Positions 32,991 to 42,877 of a DNA stretch of 64,000 bases are shown here, piece by piece. Source of the stretch: Nannocystis pusilla (GTDB lineage: Bacteria > Myxococcota_A > Polyangia > Nannocystales > Nannocystaceae); NCBI RefSeq assembly GCF_020073745.1, contig NZ_JAIRAU010000012.1, positions 25,303 through 89,302 on the forward strand. Reading direction: 5' to 3'. The position numbers were made by a program, and so were the translations under genes. The notes under the pieces are model-generated. The model was not told the DNA's origin, searched no databases, and was given only the letters and a program-made list of their open reading frames with translations. Positions within the stretch are counted from its first letter, which is position 1; every line of letters begins with the position of its first letter.

Positions 32991-35648
32991 TCAGCCCTGC
33001 TCGCGCGCCTCACCGGCGAACTGACGCCGCAGATAGGGGGCAGTGCGGCTCGCCTCGACCTCGCACACCGCGCGCGGCGGTCCGCTGGCGACCACGCGGC
33101 CTCCGACATCGCCGGCGCCGGGACCGATGTCGATGACCCAGTCGCAGGCGGCGACGATCCGCAGGTCGTGTTCGACGAGCACCACCGTGTTGCCGCCGTC
33201 GACCAGGCCCTGCAGGCGCGCCATCAGCTTGTCGACGTCGGCCGGGTGGAGGCCCGTGCTCGGCTCGTCGAGGACGTAGAGCGTGTCGCCGCGCTGCGCC
33301 CGCTGGAGCTCGGTCGCCAGCTTGATCCGCTGCGCCTCGCCGCCCGAGAGCTCCGTGGCCGGTTGACCGAGCCGGAGGTAGCCGAGGCCGATGTCGTGCA
33401 GCAGCGCGAGGGGCCGGTGCACCGACGGCTCGTCGGCGAAGAAGCCGCGCGCCTCGTCGACGGTCATGCGCAGCACCTCGGCGATGTTCTTGCCGCCCCA
33501 CGTCACCTGCAGCGTCTTCTCGTTGTAGCGCGCGCCGTGGCAGGTCGGGCACGGCGCGTAGACGCTCGGCATGAACAGCAGCTCGACGCTGACGAAGCCC
33601 TCGCCCTCGCAGGTGTCGCAGCGGCCGCCGGCGACGTTGAACGAGAAGCGGCCGGCGTCGTAGCGCCGCGCTCGCGCCGTCGGCGTGGCGGCGAACAGCT
33701 TGCGCACCGCGTCGAACAGGCCGGTGTAGGTGGCGAGGTTCGAGCGCGGCGTGCGACCGATCGGCCGCTGATCGACCCGCACGAGCCGGCGCAGACCCTC
33801 GACGCCGGCGTGGATCCGTCCGGCCGTCGCGGTCGCGACGCTCGGCGCGGCGGCGTCGTCCTCGTCGTCTTCCGCGGCCACCTTCTGGCCGAGGTGCTCG
33901 CCGACCAGCTCGACCAGCGCCTGACTGACGAGGCTCGACTTGCCCGAGCCGGACACGCCGGTGACCGCCGTCAGGGCGCCGAGCGGGAAGCGGACGTCGA
34001 GCCCGCGCAGGTTGTTGCGGGTGACGCCGCGCAGCTCGAGCCAGCCGCTCGCGGCCCGCGGCGTCCTCGCCTGTGTCGCCGCCGCAGAGGCGAACAGGTA
34101 GCGGGCGGTCTGCGAGCCGGTCACGCCCTCCAGGCCCGCCGGCGGGCCGCTGTAGAGCACCTCGCCGCCGTGCTCGCCGGCCCCGGGCCCGACGTCGATC
34201 AGCCAGTCGGCGCGGCGCATGGTGTCGAGGTCGTGCTCGACGACGAACAGGGAATTGCCGGCGCGTCGCAATTGCTCGAGCGCCCGCAGCAGCGCCTCGT
34301 TGTCGGCGGGGTGCAGCCCGGCGGTCGGCTCGTCGAGCACGTAGACCACGCCGAACAGGTTCGAGTGGAGCTGGGTCGCCAGGCGCAGCCGCTGCAATTC
34401 ACCGGAGGACAGGGTCGGGGTGCTGCGATCGAGGGACAGATAGCCGAGGCCGAGCTCCTGCAGGGTGGCGATCCGCCCGAGCAGATCGTGGGCGATCCGC
34501 TGCGCGGCGAGCCGCTTCTCGGGCGACAGGTCGGGCGTGCGGCGCACGTCGGGCGCGCCGGCGTGTGCCGAGCCGCCGGCGGCGACGCGACGCGCGGTGT
34601 CGCGGCGCGCGGCGGCCCGGCTCAGCGCGCTCTTGCTGCGCGTCGGGACGTCGTCGAAGAGGCCCTGCGCGGCCGGAGCGAGCACCTCGGCCAGGCGATC
34701 GAGGGGCAGCTGCGACAGCTCGCCGATGTCGAGCCCGGCGAAGGTGACGGCCAGGGCCTCGGGCTTGAGGCGCTTGCCGCGGCACACCGGGCACACGGTG
34801 CCGGTCATGAACCGCGCGACGCGCTTCTTCATCAGCGCGCTCTGGGTGGTGGCGAAGGTGTGGAGCACGTAGCGGCGCGCGCCCATGAAGGTGCCCTGGT
34901 AGCTCGGCTCGAGCTTCTTGCGCAGCGCCGCGCGCGTCTCGGCCGGCGTGAAGCCGGCGTACACCGGCACCGTCGGCTGCTCCTCGGTGTAGAGGATCCA
35001 CTCGCGGTCCTTCTTCGGCAGCTCGCGCCACGGGCGGTCGACGTCGTAGCCGAGGGTCACGAGGATGTCGCGCAGGTTCTGCCCGTGCCACGCCGGCGGC
35101 CACGAGGCGATCGCCTTGTCGCGGATCGACTTGCTGTCGTCGGGCACCATCGAGCGCTCGGTGACCTCGTAGACGTGACCGAGGCCGTGACAATTGGAGC
35201 ACGCGCCCTGGCTGGTGTTGGGCGAGAAGTCCTCGGCGTAGAGCATCGGCTGCTTCGCCGGATAGGTGCCGGCGCGCGAGTACAGGAGGCGCACCTGGCT
35301 CGAGATCGTCGTCACGCTGCCGACCGAGGAGCGCACGCTCGGCGCGCCGCGTTGCTGCTGCAGAGCCACGGCGGGCGGCAAGCCGTCGATGCTGTCGACG
35401 TCGGGGACACCGACCTGATCGATGAGGCGGCGCGCGTAGGGAGCGACCGACTCGAAGTAGCGGCGCTGCGCCTCGGCGTACAGCGTGCCGAACGCGAGCG
35501 AGGACTTGCCCGAGCCCGAGACCCCGGAGAACACGACGAAGGCGTCGCGCGGGACGTCGACGTCGACGTTCTTGAGGTTGTGCTCGCGGGCGCCGCGCAC
35601 ACGGACGCAGCGCATGGCGGACGGGGTGGGGTCGTCGGGCCGGGACAT
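32991..35648 (-). CDS. UvrA-like ATPase, class II (UvrA2/DrrC type)
   Basis: ABC-type UvrA homologue of 885 aa, shorter than UvrA (about 940) because the UvrB-binding insertion is missing: after the first Walker A ([10 protein letters not shown], 41-50) the chain goes directly to the DNA-binding insert. Two ATPase halves are present with signatures [13 protein letters not shown] and [13 protein letters not shown], Walker [15 protein letters not shown] and [14 protein letters not shown], and a second GVSGSGKSS. Zinc-ligand pairs: [21 protein letters not shown] and CPTCHG. Class II UvrA proteins are linked to resistance to DNA-intercalating drugs. Monocistronic. The ATG at 35648 is used; ATG at 35615 is possible. 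Confidence 0.94.
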   Translation of the reverse strand: MSRPDDPTPSAMRCVRVRGAREHNLKNVDVDVPRDAFVVFSGVSGSGKSSLAFGTLYAEAQRRYFESVAPYARRLIDQVGVPDVDSIDGLPPAVALQQQRGAPSVRSSVGSVTTISSQVRLLYSRAGTYPAKQPMLYAEDFSPNTSQGACSNCHGLGHVYEVTERSMVPDDSKSIRDKAIASWPPAWHGQNLRDILVTLGYDVDRPWRELPKKDREWILYTEEQPTVPVYAGFTPAETRAALRKKLEPSYQGTFMGARRYVLHTFATTQSALMKKRVARFMTGTVCPVCRGKRLKPEALAVTFAGLDIGELSQLPLDRLAEVLAPAAQGLFDDVPTRSKSALSRAAARRDTARRVAAGGSAHAGAPDVRRTPDLSPEKRLAAQRIAHDLLGRIATLQELGLGYLSLDRSTPTLSSGELQRLRLATQLHSNLFGVVYVLDEPTAGLHPADNEALLRALEQLRRAGNSLFVVEHDLDTMRRADWLIDVGPGAGEHGGEVLYSGPPAGLEGVTGSQTARYLFASAAATQARTPRAASGWLELRGVTRNNLRGLDVRFPLGALTAVTGVSGSGKSSLVSQALVELVGEHLGQKVAAEDDEDDAAAPSVATATAGRIHAGVEGLRRLVRVDQRPIGRTPRSNLATYTGLFDAVRKLFAATPTARARRYDAGRFSFNVAGGRCDTCEGEGFVSVELLFMPSVYAPCPTCHGARYNEKTLQVTWGGKNIAEVLRMTVDEARGFFADEPSVHRPLALLHDIGLGYLRLGQPATELSGGEAQRIKLATELQRAQRGDTLYVLDEPSTGLHPADVDKLMARLQGLVDGGNTVVLVEHDLRIVAACDWVIDIGPGAGDVGGRVVASGPPRAVCEVEASRTAPYLRRQFAGEAREQG

Positions 35649-35860
35649 CGCGGCGGGAGCCTAACCCCGATCCGGGGCGGAGCCGACGGCGCTCGCGCCA
35701 GGGCGTGCAGGCCCGCGGCGCGGTCGAGACGCCGAAGATCGTCCGCGCGGCGGAGAACGCGTGCACCGCCGCGACGATGTCCGCGAGCGCAGCGGAGCAG
35801 CCCTTCGTCGCACACGCGCGGTGAGCTGTCGCCGTCGGGCTCTCCGTCGTCGCCCGCGCC

Positions 35861-36814
35861 TCAGTCGCACGGGTCTTGACCCGGCGCCGCGCATGCGCAG
35901 GCGGCCGGCTCGGACGGATCGCCGGTGCAAGGCGCCCAGCCGAGCGGGGGGTCGGCCCAGGTCAACGTGAACCGCACGACCTGATGCGTGCTCAGGTCGT
36001 AGTAGAAGCCAGGATCCTCCCCGGACACTCCGGGCACGCCGGGGAACCACAGGCACGCCGGGACCGCGGCGCCGCAGGTGCACGCCTGATCGACGACCGA
36101 CACGGTCGGCACCTCCCTGAATTCACCGCAGCCCGACTCGAGGCAGGTGGTCTGATCGGTGATCGCGTGGCAATCCGCGGGCGGGGCCTCGCCCGCGGGG
36201 TAACAATAATGACCGCCGCAATTGTCCGTGAGGTTGCACGCGCAGATGCCCTCGATATCGAAGCACTCCACGACCGTCTGGCTGCAGCCGCCGGCGATGT
36301 CGTGGGCGTAGCAGACCTCGCCGGGGCCGCAGGGGGCGTCGTCGCAGGAGCGGCGCAGGCAGCCCTCGGCGTCGAAGGGGCTGCCGAGCGCGCCGCAGTT
36401 CTGCTCGTCACAATCCACGGGGATCGTGCACATGTGCGCCGGGTTGTCGCACATGGCCGGGCCGCCCGTGGTGCCGCTGGCCGTGTCGGACTCCGAGGCG
36501 CTGACGGGGCCGAAGGTCGCCGTGTCGGACTCCGAGGCGCTGACGGGGCCGAAGGTCGCCGTCTCGGACTCCGAGGCGCTGACGGGGCCGAAGGTCGCCG
36601 TGTCGGACCCCGAGGCGCTGGTGGGGCCGAAGGTCGCGGTCTCGGAGCTGCCGACGCTCGAGTCGCTGCTTGGCTCGCTCGTCGTGTTCAGGGCGTCCGA
36701 CGAGGCGCCGAGGTCGGTGTTGCCGCCGAGGATCTCGGGCAGCGCGCACGCGGCGAGCACGAGCGGGAGCGCGAGGATGGACGCGGCGATGCGAATGTTC
36801 GTAGGCGAATGCAT
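35861..36814 (-). CDS. Lipoprotein with 13-residue tandem repeats and Cys-rich domain
   Basis: Predicted lipoprotein of 317 aa. A signal peptide (MHSPTNIRIAASILALPLVLAAC) ends in a lipobox. It is followed by a Ser/Thr-rich linker containing four tandem units of SDTATFGPVSASE, then a C-terminal domain (about 125-317) with about 25 cysteines (CDDAPCGPGEVCY, CNLTDNCGGHYC, CTCGAAVPAC). The ATG at 36814 has AAGGAG ten bases upstream. The layout of lipobox, low-complexity stalk and Cys-rich head is common among Nannocystis-type lipoproteins and suggests surface exposure. No catalytic motif seen. Confidence 0.82.
   Translation of the reverse strand: MHSPTNIRIAASILALPLVLAACALPEILGGNTDLGASSDALNTTSEPSSDSSVGSSETATFGPTSASGSDTATFGPVSASESETATFGPVSASESDTATFGPVSASESDTASGTTGGPAMCDNPAHMCTIPVDCDEQNCGALGSPFDAEGCLRRSCDDAPCGPGEVCYAHDIAGGCSQTVVECFDIEGICACNLTDNCGGHYCYPAGEAPPADCHAITDQTTCLESGCGEFREVPTVSVVDQACTCGAAVPACLWFPGVPGVSGEDPGFYYDLSTHQVVRFTLTWADPPLGWAPCTGDPSEPAACACAAPGQDPCD
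36483..36638. repeat. Four tandem 39-bp repeats inside a lipoprotein gene
   Basis: Units at 36483, 36522, 36561 and 36600, each 39 bp. The first two are identical, the third differs at one base near its start, and the fourth at several. They encode the 13-residue stalk repeats of the overlapping lipoprotein. Because the unit is a multiple of three, slippage would lengthen or shorten the stalk without a frameshift. Confidence 0.92.
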
Positions 36815-36841
36815 GGATATCTGTCTCCTTCCATTCAGGGG

Positions 36842-38038
36842 TCATCTCCGGCCCGCCGGCGATCCTTCACCGCACACATTCGAAAAATTCGCGTGGCGCT
36901 GCGCGACCGCCGAGCCGGGGTGCTCGGCGAACAGGCGCGCGGCGACCGCGTCGGCCTGCACGCGGTCGCCGGCGAGGCACAGCGCCTGCACGCGCGCGGC
37001 CTCGCGGAGGTCGAGCAGGGCGCCCTGCGGAAATTCTCGGGTGTGCTCGGCGATCGCCGCGAGCGCGCCCGCAGCGTCGTCGGCGCCGAGGCGGGCGTTG
37101 GCCCGATCGAGCAGCGCGACCTCCTCGGCCAGGCGATCGGGGGCGGACGGCGCCGGCCTGGAGGCGCGCGGACGCTGCGGCGCCACCGGGACCGGCGGCT
37201 CGAGCACGGCGGCCTCCTCGGGCGCGTCGCGCTGCGTCGACGCGACCGACTCGTGCACCGGCGCGGGCTCGCGGCTCGGCGGGCTCGCCGGCGGTTCGCC
37301 CCGCGGCACGACCACGGCGACGACGGCCGCGGCGGCGATCAGCGTGGTCGCAAACACGGCGCGCGTGCTCGCCAGCAGCCCGAGACCGACCGCGGCGCCC
37401 GGCCGCGCGAGCGCCGGCGCGAGCACCATCCAGCTGCGCTGCTCGGCCCCCTCTGGCGGGGCCTGCTGCGCGCGCGCCTCGGCGATCCACCGCTCGAGCT
37501 GCTGCGGATCGGCGAGCACGCGCTGCAGCTGCTGGCGCGCGAGGCGGATCCGCGAGTACACCGTGTTGAGCGGCAGGCCGAGCTCGGACGCGATCTCGGG
37601 CCCGCTCATCCCGAGCAGCTCGGTCATCTCGAACACGACACGGGTGCCGGCGCCGAGGCCCGTGAGCAGGCGGTCGAGCTGCTGCGCCGCGACGACGCGC
37701 TCTTGCGGGGGCGCCCTCGGCCCGTCGTCGAGGTCGGCGAAGGCCGCGAGCCGCCGCGTGTGGCGGAAGGCGGTGCGGCGGTAGCGAGAGGCGATCCGGC
37801 GCGTGATGCCGTGGAGCCACGCGCGCTGCGAGACCTCGAAGCGGAGCTGGTCGAGGCGGCGATAGGCGGTGATGAACACGTCCTGCACGGCGTCCTCGAG
37901 CGCGCCGGGGGGGACGCCGAGGCGCCGCGCGACCGACCACACGAACGCGAACTCCGCGCGGTAGAGGACGTGGAACGGGCGAAGCTGCGCCTCCGCGGGG
38001 CGGCGGACGGGCGCGAGGCTGGGTTCGGTCGCGTGCAT
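36842..38038 (-). CDS. ECF sigma factor with fused membrane segment and TPR-like tail (paralogue)
   Basis: Sigma-70 ECF factor of 398 aa, closely related to the 1135-2340 product: region 2 (DAVQDVFITAYRRLDQLRFEV), region 4 (LLGMSGPEIASELGLPLNTV, YSRIRLARQQL), then a hydrophobic segment (about 216-245; LLASTRAVFATTLIAAAAVV), a Pro-rich linker and a TPR-like C-terminus (LLDRANARLGADDAAGALAAI). ATG 38038 is the first usable start in frame, about 40 bp after the barrel gene's stop; unlike the sister pair the two genes do not overlap. The fused hydrophobic segment may hold the sigma factor at the membrane until processed (inference). Confidence 0.87.
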   Translation of the reverse strand: MHATEPSLAPVRRPAEAQLRPFHVLYRAEFAFVWSVARRLGVPPGALEDAVQDVFITAYRRLDQLRFEVSQRAWLHGITRRIASRYRRTAFRHTRRLAAFADLDDGPRAPPQERVVAAQQLDRLLTGLGAGTRVVFEMTELLGMSGPEIASELGLPLNTVYSRIRLARQQLQRVLADPQQLERWIAEARAQQAPPEGAEQRSWMVLAPALARPGAAVGLGLLASTRAVFATTLIAAAAVVAVVVPRGEPPASPPSREPAPVHESVASTQRDAPEEAAVLEPPVPVAPQRPRASRPAPSAPDRLAEEVALLDRANARLGADDAAGALAAIAEHTREFPQGALLDLREAARVQALCLAGDRVQADAVAARLFAEHPGSAVAQRHANFSNVCGEGSPAGRR

Positions 38039-38078
38039 GCTCCGTCGATCGTCTATCTCCGGCCCCCGGCGCGCTCCG

Positions 38079-39140
38079 TCACCGGCGATCACGGATCCGC
38101 AGCTCGAGGCCGACGAGCAGCCGACCCGACACCGGCGACGGCTCGAAGAGGACGACCGTCGGCCCGGGATCGCGCAGCTGGAAGCTGGGGCGGACGGCGG
38201 CGACGCCCTGCAGCGCCGCCGACAGGGCCAGGCGCGGGTGGAAGCGCCAGGCGACGCCGGCGGAGAGCACCCCGCCCACCCAGGGGCCGAAGGCGGCGCG
38301 ATCGATCGCCGGCCCGCGCGCGACGCCGCGCACGCCGCCGGCCTCGACCCCGCCGCACAGCGGGAACTCGAGCGCGCCGCGGCCCAGACGCGCGCAGAAT
38401 TGCACGCTCGCGGCGAGCAGCCAGGCGCGCAGGTCGGCCTGAGGCAGCTCCCTGCGGCGCGGCGCGACGAAGGTGCCCTGCAGCTCGACGCGCAGGCGCG
38501 GCCACAAGAGGCCCAGGGCCAGGCCGAGGGCCCCGCTGAGCCCCGGCACCGCGCCGTACTCGGGGCCGCCGTGGACCCGCACGAGGCCGCCCGGAGCCGC
38601 GGCGCGCGAGACCGCCCGATCGGGCGGGGCGGCCACGGGCGCCTCCGCGCGGCTCCCGGGCGGCGGGGCGAGCGGCGGGGGGACGGGGACCGGCGAGGCT
38701 TCGGAGGCCGGCGCGGACGGCTCGGAGTCGCGCGCCTCGGGCGGCTCGGAAGCAGGGGAGGGCTCGACGGGCGCGGCTTCCGGCTCCTCGACCTCCGCCG
38801 CGGCCTCCGTCGCCGCATCGACGGCGAGCGCGATCCGCAGCGCCGTGGCGTCGACCAGCGGAGCGCAGGCGTCGGCGCCGAGCTCGCGCCGTTCATGGCG
38901 CGCGCCAGTCTGCAGGTCGAGGCGCAGGACGTAGCGCGAGCCGGCGCGGGTGATGCGGGCGTCGATGCGGGCCTGACCCGGCACGAGCGGCTGGCCGCGG
39001 CGCTCGGCGATCCCCCGCAGCAGCGCCGCGCGGTCGGGGCACTCGGGCGGCGCGGTCCAGCGCACCTCGACCTCCGCAGGCGGGGGCTCGGGCACTTGCG
39101 CGAGCCCGAACAGCCCCAGGGACGCGGCGCGCAGGATCAT
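38079..39140 (-). CDS. Barrel-like exported protein, paralogue of the 17-1138 product
   Basis: Exported protein of 353 aa from the ATG at 39140 (a GTG at 39161 is in frame). Leader MILRAASLGLFGLAQ, then VPEPPPAEVEVRWTAPPECPD, matching the start of its paralogue at 17-1138. An acidic/Pro-rich linker (about 120-200) precedes a strand-rich C-terminal half (VHGGPEYGAVPGLSGALGL, FPLCGGVEAGGVRGVA, GVAWRFHPRLALSAALQGV) ending ELRIRDRR. It is encoded just upstream of an ECF sigma factor, as in the paralogous module. Probably an outer-membrane barrel of unknown ligand. Confidence 0.75.
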   Translation of the reverse strand: MILRAASLGLFGLAQVPEPPPAEVEVRWTAPPECPDRAALLRGIAERRGQPLVPGQARIDARITRAGSRYVLRLDLQTGARHERRELGADACAPLVDATALRIALAVDAATEAAAEVEEPEAAPVEPSPASEPPEARDSEPSAPASEASPVPVPPPLAPPPGSRAEAPVAAPPDRAVSRAAAPGGLVRVHGGPEYGAVPGLSGALGLALGLLWPRLRVELQGTFVAPRRRELPQADLRAWLLAASVQFCARLGRGALEFPLCGGVEAGGVRGVARGPAIDRAAFGPWVGGVLSAGVAWRFHPRLALSAALQGVAAVRPSFQLRDPGPTVVLFEPSPVSGRLLVGLELRIRDRR

Positions 39141-39310
39141 GGCGGCCGCGGACAGTAGCACGGCCGCCGGGGCGACGCCGACCGTCAGCGCCGCGCGCCG
39201 ACCAGACCCTCGTCCGGAGGCGCCCCCGTGGATCTGTCCGAAAGGGCAGCTCGAGAGAACCGTGAGGCCGAGCCGGCGGCCCTCGATCGACGGGTGAGCA
39301 CGTCGACGCC

Positions 39311-39334
39311 GCCGGCGAGGAGCTCCTCGCCGGC
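39311..39334. terminator. 24-bp perfect palindrome downstream of a lipoprotein gene
   Basis: GCCGGCGAGGAG is directly followed by CTCCTCGCCGGC. It begins 12 bp past the stop of the minus-strand lipoprotein gene (39346), a typical terminator position; as RNA it would fold into a 10-bp stem with a 4-base loop. An operator role for a dimeric regulator is the alternative. Confidence 0.5.
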
Positions 39335-39345
39335 TCCGACGTGGG

Positions 39346-40800
39346 TCAGGGCGTCAAGCACCACAGGGTCGAGCGGTCGATGCCGGACTTGTAGGCGACG
39401 TAGCCGGAGGTCTGCTCGTCCGGGCACTGCGACGGCGCCGACACCCACGGCAGGCACTTCGAGCCCTGGCCGTCGTCGTCGTAGCAGTGGCCCGGCCGAC
39501 CGTCGCCGCCGCAGTAGAGCGCGGTCGGGGTGTCGACGCAGGGCTCGCCGAGCGGCGCCGGGTCGATGCCGCTCATCTGCAGCAGCGCCTCGGGCAGGCA
39601 CAGGTTGTAGCCGCCGCCGCAGTGGGTGCCGGCGGGGCAGCCGGGCGCGTCGGACAGCACGTCGCAGACCCGGCCGCACGCGTGCCCGTCGCCGAAGTCG
39701 ATGCAGCGCAGGCCGAGCGCGCAGTCCGAGTCCCACCCGTTCGGGTCGGCGAGCACGCACGCCTCGCCCTCCTGCTTCTCGCCGCCGGTGACGCACACGC
39801 CGTCGGTGCCGATCGCGTTGACCGGCATGCAGTACTGGTCCTCGGGGCATGCGTCCGCGGTGAACGGCGAGCAGCCGTTCGGCCGCCGCACGTCGTACTC
39901 GGCCTCCTCGATCCACCAGCACGCCCCGCCCGGCACCGGCTCGAGCAGGTCGCCGTTCTTGATCATCTCGCGCAGCTCGACGTGACGCACGAAGCCGTGC
40001 GTCTGGTGCGGCGACACCATGTCGACGATCTCGAGCTCGCCGGCCACGGCGACGAACTGCCTGGTGTACTTGTCGACGTCGTAGTCCTCCTGATAGACGA
40101 CGGCGGCGCTGCTGACGGGCAGGTACGTCTGCACGTTGTTGGGGATGGCGTGGTTGGGGTCGGGATCCAGCAGGTGCGCGCCGGGGGCGAGGTCGCCGTC
40201 GAACAGGATCCGCAGCAGGTCGAACAGCGCCGGATCGGCGGTGATGCTGGTCTGGGTCGACGGCGTGCGGATCCACGGCACCGGCTGCGCGCTCTCGTTC
40301 TGATACTCCTGCTGGCTGAGGAGCTCGATCCCGGCGAGCGGCAGATCCTCGCAGTCCTCGGGCTTGAGCGGCCCGCCGGTGGTCGTGTCGCCGGTGGTGT
40401 CGCCGGTGGTCGTGTCGCCGGTGGTGGTGGTCTCCTCGACCGCGCCGGTGGTGGTGGTCGTGTCGCCGGTGGTCGTGTCGCCGGTGGTCGTGTCGAGCAC
40501 GGTCGTGTCGCCGGTGGTCGTGTCGAGCGTCGTCGGCTCGGTCGCGGAGCTCGTGCTCGTCGGGCTGGTGGTGGTGGTCCCGGGCTCGGTGGTCGTCGTG
40601 AGCGTCGTCGGAGCGCCGGTCTCGCTCGGGTCGACGTTCGCGGTGGTCGGGCCGGCGGTGTCGGTCTCGCTGCCGGCCTCGGTCGCGGTCGTGTCGCCGG
40701 TGTCCCCGGGGCAACCGGCGGACAGCAGCGAGGCGCTGAATGTAAACAGGGCGCCGGCCGAGAGGCGCGGCAGGGCGTATGTGGAGATGGTCCTAATCAT
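39346..40800 (-). CDS. Lipoprotein with Thr-rich stalk and Cys-rich head
   Basis: Predicted lipoprotein of 484 aa. The leader (MIRTISTYALPRLSAGALF, then SASLLSAGC) ends in a lipobox, followed by about 115 residues that are almost only Thr, Gly, Asp, Ser and Pro (repeats of GDTTTGDTT), then a globular part of about 330 residues with regularly spaced cysteines (CSPFTADACPEDQYCMPV, CALGLRCIDFGDGHACGRVC, CPAGTHCGGGYNLCLP). The stalk probably lifts the head from the outer membrane. This composition is characteristic of Nannocystis-type surface lipoproteins. No enzymatic motif. A 24-bp palindrome follows the stop. Confidence 0.85.
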   Translation of the reverse strand: MIRTISTYALPRLSAGALFTFSASLLSAGCPGDTGDTTATEAGSETDTAGPTTANVDPSETGAPTTLTTTTEPGTTTTSPTSTSSATEPTTLDTTTGDTTVLDTTTGDTTTGDTTTTTGAVEETTTTGDTTTGDTTGDTTTGGPLKPEDCEDLPLAGIELLSQQEYQNESAQPVPWIRTPSTQTSITADPALFDLLRILFDGDLAPGAHLLDPDPNHAIPNNVQTYLPVSSAAVVYQEDYDVDKYTRQFVAVAGELEIVDMVSPHQTHGFVRHVELREMIKNGDLLEPVPGGACWWIEEAEYDVRRPNGCSPFTADACPEDQYCMPVNAIGTDGVCVTGGEKQEGEACVLADPNGWDSDCALGLRCIDFGDGHACGRVCDVLSDAPGCPAGTHCGGGYNLCLPEALLQMSGIDPAPLGEPCVDTPTALYCGGDGRPGHCYDDDGQGSKCLPWVSAPSQCPDEQTSGYVAYKSGIDRSTLWCLTP

Positions 40801-41455
40801 GCGGGCGGACCATATCCGTCAAGTCCGGCAGACACGCAACAGCGGCCCCGGGGAATTTCGCGGGCGGCCGCTCGCGCGAATGCAAGCACCGGCGGCAATC
40901 GACCGAATCACAGCATTTGCGCACGGTCGTCCCCGGCCGGCGCGGGCAGGGCGTCGGAATCCTCATGTGGACAGCACGCGGCCCGGTGAGCGATACCCCG
41001 ACCGCGAGCACGGGCGTGCGCCCACGGGGACCGCCGCTGCGCCGGCGTTGCGCTCGAATCACGGCACTGTTCGGAGTTCTCGCACGCCCGCGGAGCGCCG
41101 GCCTCGTGCGTGCCCGGATGCAATTACGCCGAGCGCGGCAATGGCACGGTGTCCGTGGCGCCGAGCTCCACGGCGAGTGAATGGTCCACGATTCAATGTC
41201 GATTCGGCTCGGGCGAACATACCGCTGTTCGGTTCCATATCCACGGCTGCAAATTATGGCCGGAGATCGAGTCGACAGCGGCCGAGACGAGGGTTGATCG
41301 CCATCCATGGCCCTGGTGTTCCACGTCGACGAGCGGACGCGGGCCCCCGCGCCCTCGTCGGGCGGCGATGCGCCGCGAGCGAGCGCGGCAGTGCGCGCCG
41401 ATGCACCCCGCGGCCGGCGGTGCGAGTGCCACGGGTTTTGCGATATGCTCGCCGC
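40801..41455. other. Divergent intergenic region, 655 bp
   Basis: Lies between the start of the minus lipoprotein gene (40800) and the GTG of the plus sigma factor gene (41456), the longest gap in the window. The part 41170-41300 is clearly less GC-rich than its flanks, as expected for promoters, but I cannot assign -35/-10 boxes. No protein-like frame, hairpin or repeat stands out. Confidence 0.5.
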
Positions 41456-42073
41456 GTGACCGAGGTCGAGCCCGCACCGGACGTCGAGGCCGAGCTGCGC
41501 GCGCTGTGTGACGAGCAGCGGTGGCATGACGCGGCGACGTGGATCGTCCAGCGCTACGGTCGCGAGCTGTTGACGTACGTGGTGGCGATCGGCCGCAGCG
41601 AGATCGACGGCGCCGAGGCGTTCGCCCAATTCACCGAGGACCTGTGGCGCGGGCTGCCGCGGTTCCGCTGGCAGTGCGCGGCGCGGACGTGGTGCTACAC
41701 GCTGGCCCGCAACGCGCTGTTCCGGGTGCGCCGCACGACGCGGCGCGGCGCTCCGGTGGTCGCGCTGTCCGACGCCCCCGAGGTCGGGCGGCTGGCCGAG
41801 CAGGTGCGCAGCGCCACGATCACGTACCTCCGCACGCAGGTGAAGGACGCGGTCGCCGAGCTGCGGGAGCAGCTCGCGCCCGACGACCAGGCGATCCTGA
41901 TCCTGCGCGTCGATCGCAGGTTGTCCTGGCTCGACGTCGCTCGCGCGCTGGCCGGCGAGGACGAGCTGGCCGACGACGAGCTGGTCCGCCGCTCGGCGAC
42001 GCTGCGCAAGCGCTTCGGCCGGATCAAGTCGGACCTCAAGAAGCTGCTCGAGCCGCGGGTCCGCGGGGCCTGA
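41456..42073 (+). CDS. ECF-type RNA polymerase sigma factor
   Basis: Sigma factor of 205 aa, GTG start at 41456 (no ATG in a sensible position and no strong ribosome site). Region 2: WIVQRYGRELLTYVVAIGRS, AFAQFTEDLWRGLPRFRWQC, RTWCYTLARNALFRVRR. Region 4: ELREQLAPDDQAILILRVDR, LSWLDVARALAG, SATLRKRFGRIKSDLKKLL. It belongs to the divergent ECF-like type often encoded next to Ser/Thr kinases in myxobacteria. Here the kinase gene, 800 bp downstream, is truncated and a GNAT gene lies between, so its control partner may have been lost (inference). Confidence 0.85.
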   Translation: MTEVEPAPDVEAELRALCDEQRWHDAATWIVQRYGRELLTYVVAIGRSEIDGAEAFAQFTEDLWRGLPRFRWQCAARTWCYTLARNALFRVRRTTRRGAPVVALSDAPEVGRLAEQVRSATITYLRTQVKDAVAELREQLAPDDQAILILRVDRRLSWLDVARALAGEDELADDELVRRSATLRKRFGRIKSDLKKLLEPRVRGA

Positions 42074-42175
42074 GCCGTCGGCGAGGGCCAACTTCACTGC
42101 CGAGGCTGGCGACGGCCGCAAGGGCGCAACGAACGGTCATGCGAAAACATGCGCGGCGCGTGATAAGAGGTTGTC

Positions 42176-42694
42176 ATGGGTTCGGACGCCCCCTCGATTC
42201 GGAACGCACGACCTGAGGATGCTCCGCTGCTCGCGGCGGCCGAGCGCGCGATCGCACGCGTGCCGGGGAGGCTCGCGTCGCGGCCGGACGAGATCGACGA
42301 CGACGCCGTTCGCGGGACGATCGTCGCGCTCGACGAGCGCGGCGACGGCATCTATCTCGTCGCCGAACGCGAGGGCACGATCGTCGGCCATGCGTTCCTG
42401 GAGGCGCTCTCGCTCGCGGTGACGTCGCACGTCGTCCGCCTGACGATCGCCGTCCACGAGGGGCATCAAGGCCAGGGCGTCGGCAGGGCCCTCATGAACG
42501 AGCTGCTGCGCTGGGCCCGGTCGAACCCGCGCGTCGAGAAGGTCGAGCTCCAGGTGCGCTCGTCGAACGGCCGCGCGATCGCACTGTATCGCTCGCTCGG
42601 GTTCGTCGAGGAAGGACGCAAGACGCGGCGCTTGAAGATCGGCCCGGATGTGTACATCGACGACATCTACATGGCGCTGTGGGTCGGTCCGTAG
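42176..42694 (+). CDS. GNAT-family N-acetyltransferase
   Basis: Acetyl-CoA-dependent N-acetyltransferase of 172 aa, complete. It has the GNAT fold order, with motif A HEGHQGQGVGRALMNELL binding the pyrophosphate of CoA, preceded by strand VVRLTIAV and followed by motif B VEKVELQVRSSNGRAIALYRS, LGFVEEGRKTRRLK. The closest type is the RimI/PhnO-like or spermidine-type YhhY group, judged by the end YIDDIYMALW. AGAGG lies seven bases before the ATG. Substrate not predictable. Confidence 0.92.
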   Translation: MGSDAPSIRNARPEDAPLLAAAERAIARVPGRLASRPDEIDDDAVRGTIVALDERGDGIYLVAEREGTIVGHAFLEALSLAVTSHVVRLTIAVHEGHQGQGVGRALMNELLRWARSNPRVEKVELQVRSSNGRAIALYRSLGFVEEGRKTRRLKIGPDVYIDDIYMALWVGP

Positions 42695-42877
42695 CGGTGC
42701 CCCGTCCGCGAGCGGGGGGCCGTAGGCGACGACGCGGGCCGAGCACGCGCTGTGGTGATCGCGTCGAATCGCGAGTTTTTGCTCGCGCCGCGGGTCCGCG
42801 TCGATCGAAGCGCCGGGGCGCGGCCGAGCGCGCGCTGATCCGCAGGAGAGTGGTTATCATCGGCGCGTGGAGGGGAC

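Noticed and set aside
36483..36638. CRISPR-like array of 39-bp repeats
   Set aside because: Units are contiguous without spacers and translate in frame as the lipoprotein stalk.
40364..41455. A plus-strand frame with Val/Ser/Pro repeats joined to the sigma factor
   Set aside because: It is the antisense of the Thr/Gly/Asp stalk of the minus-strand lipoprotein; the sigma domain starts only at 41456.
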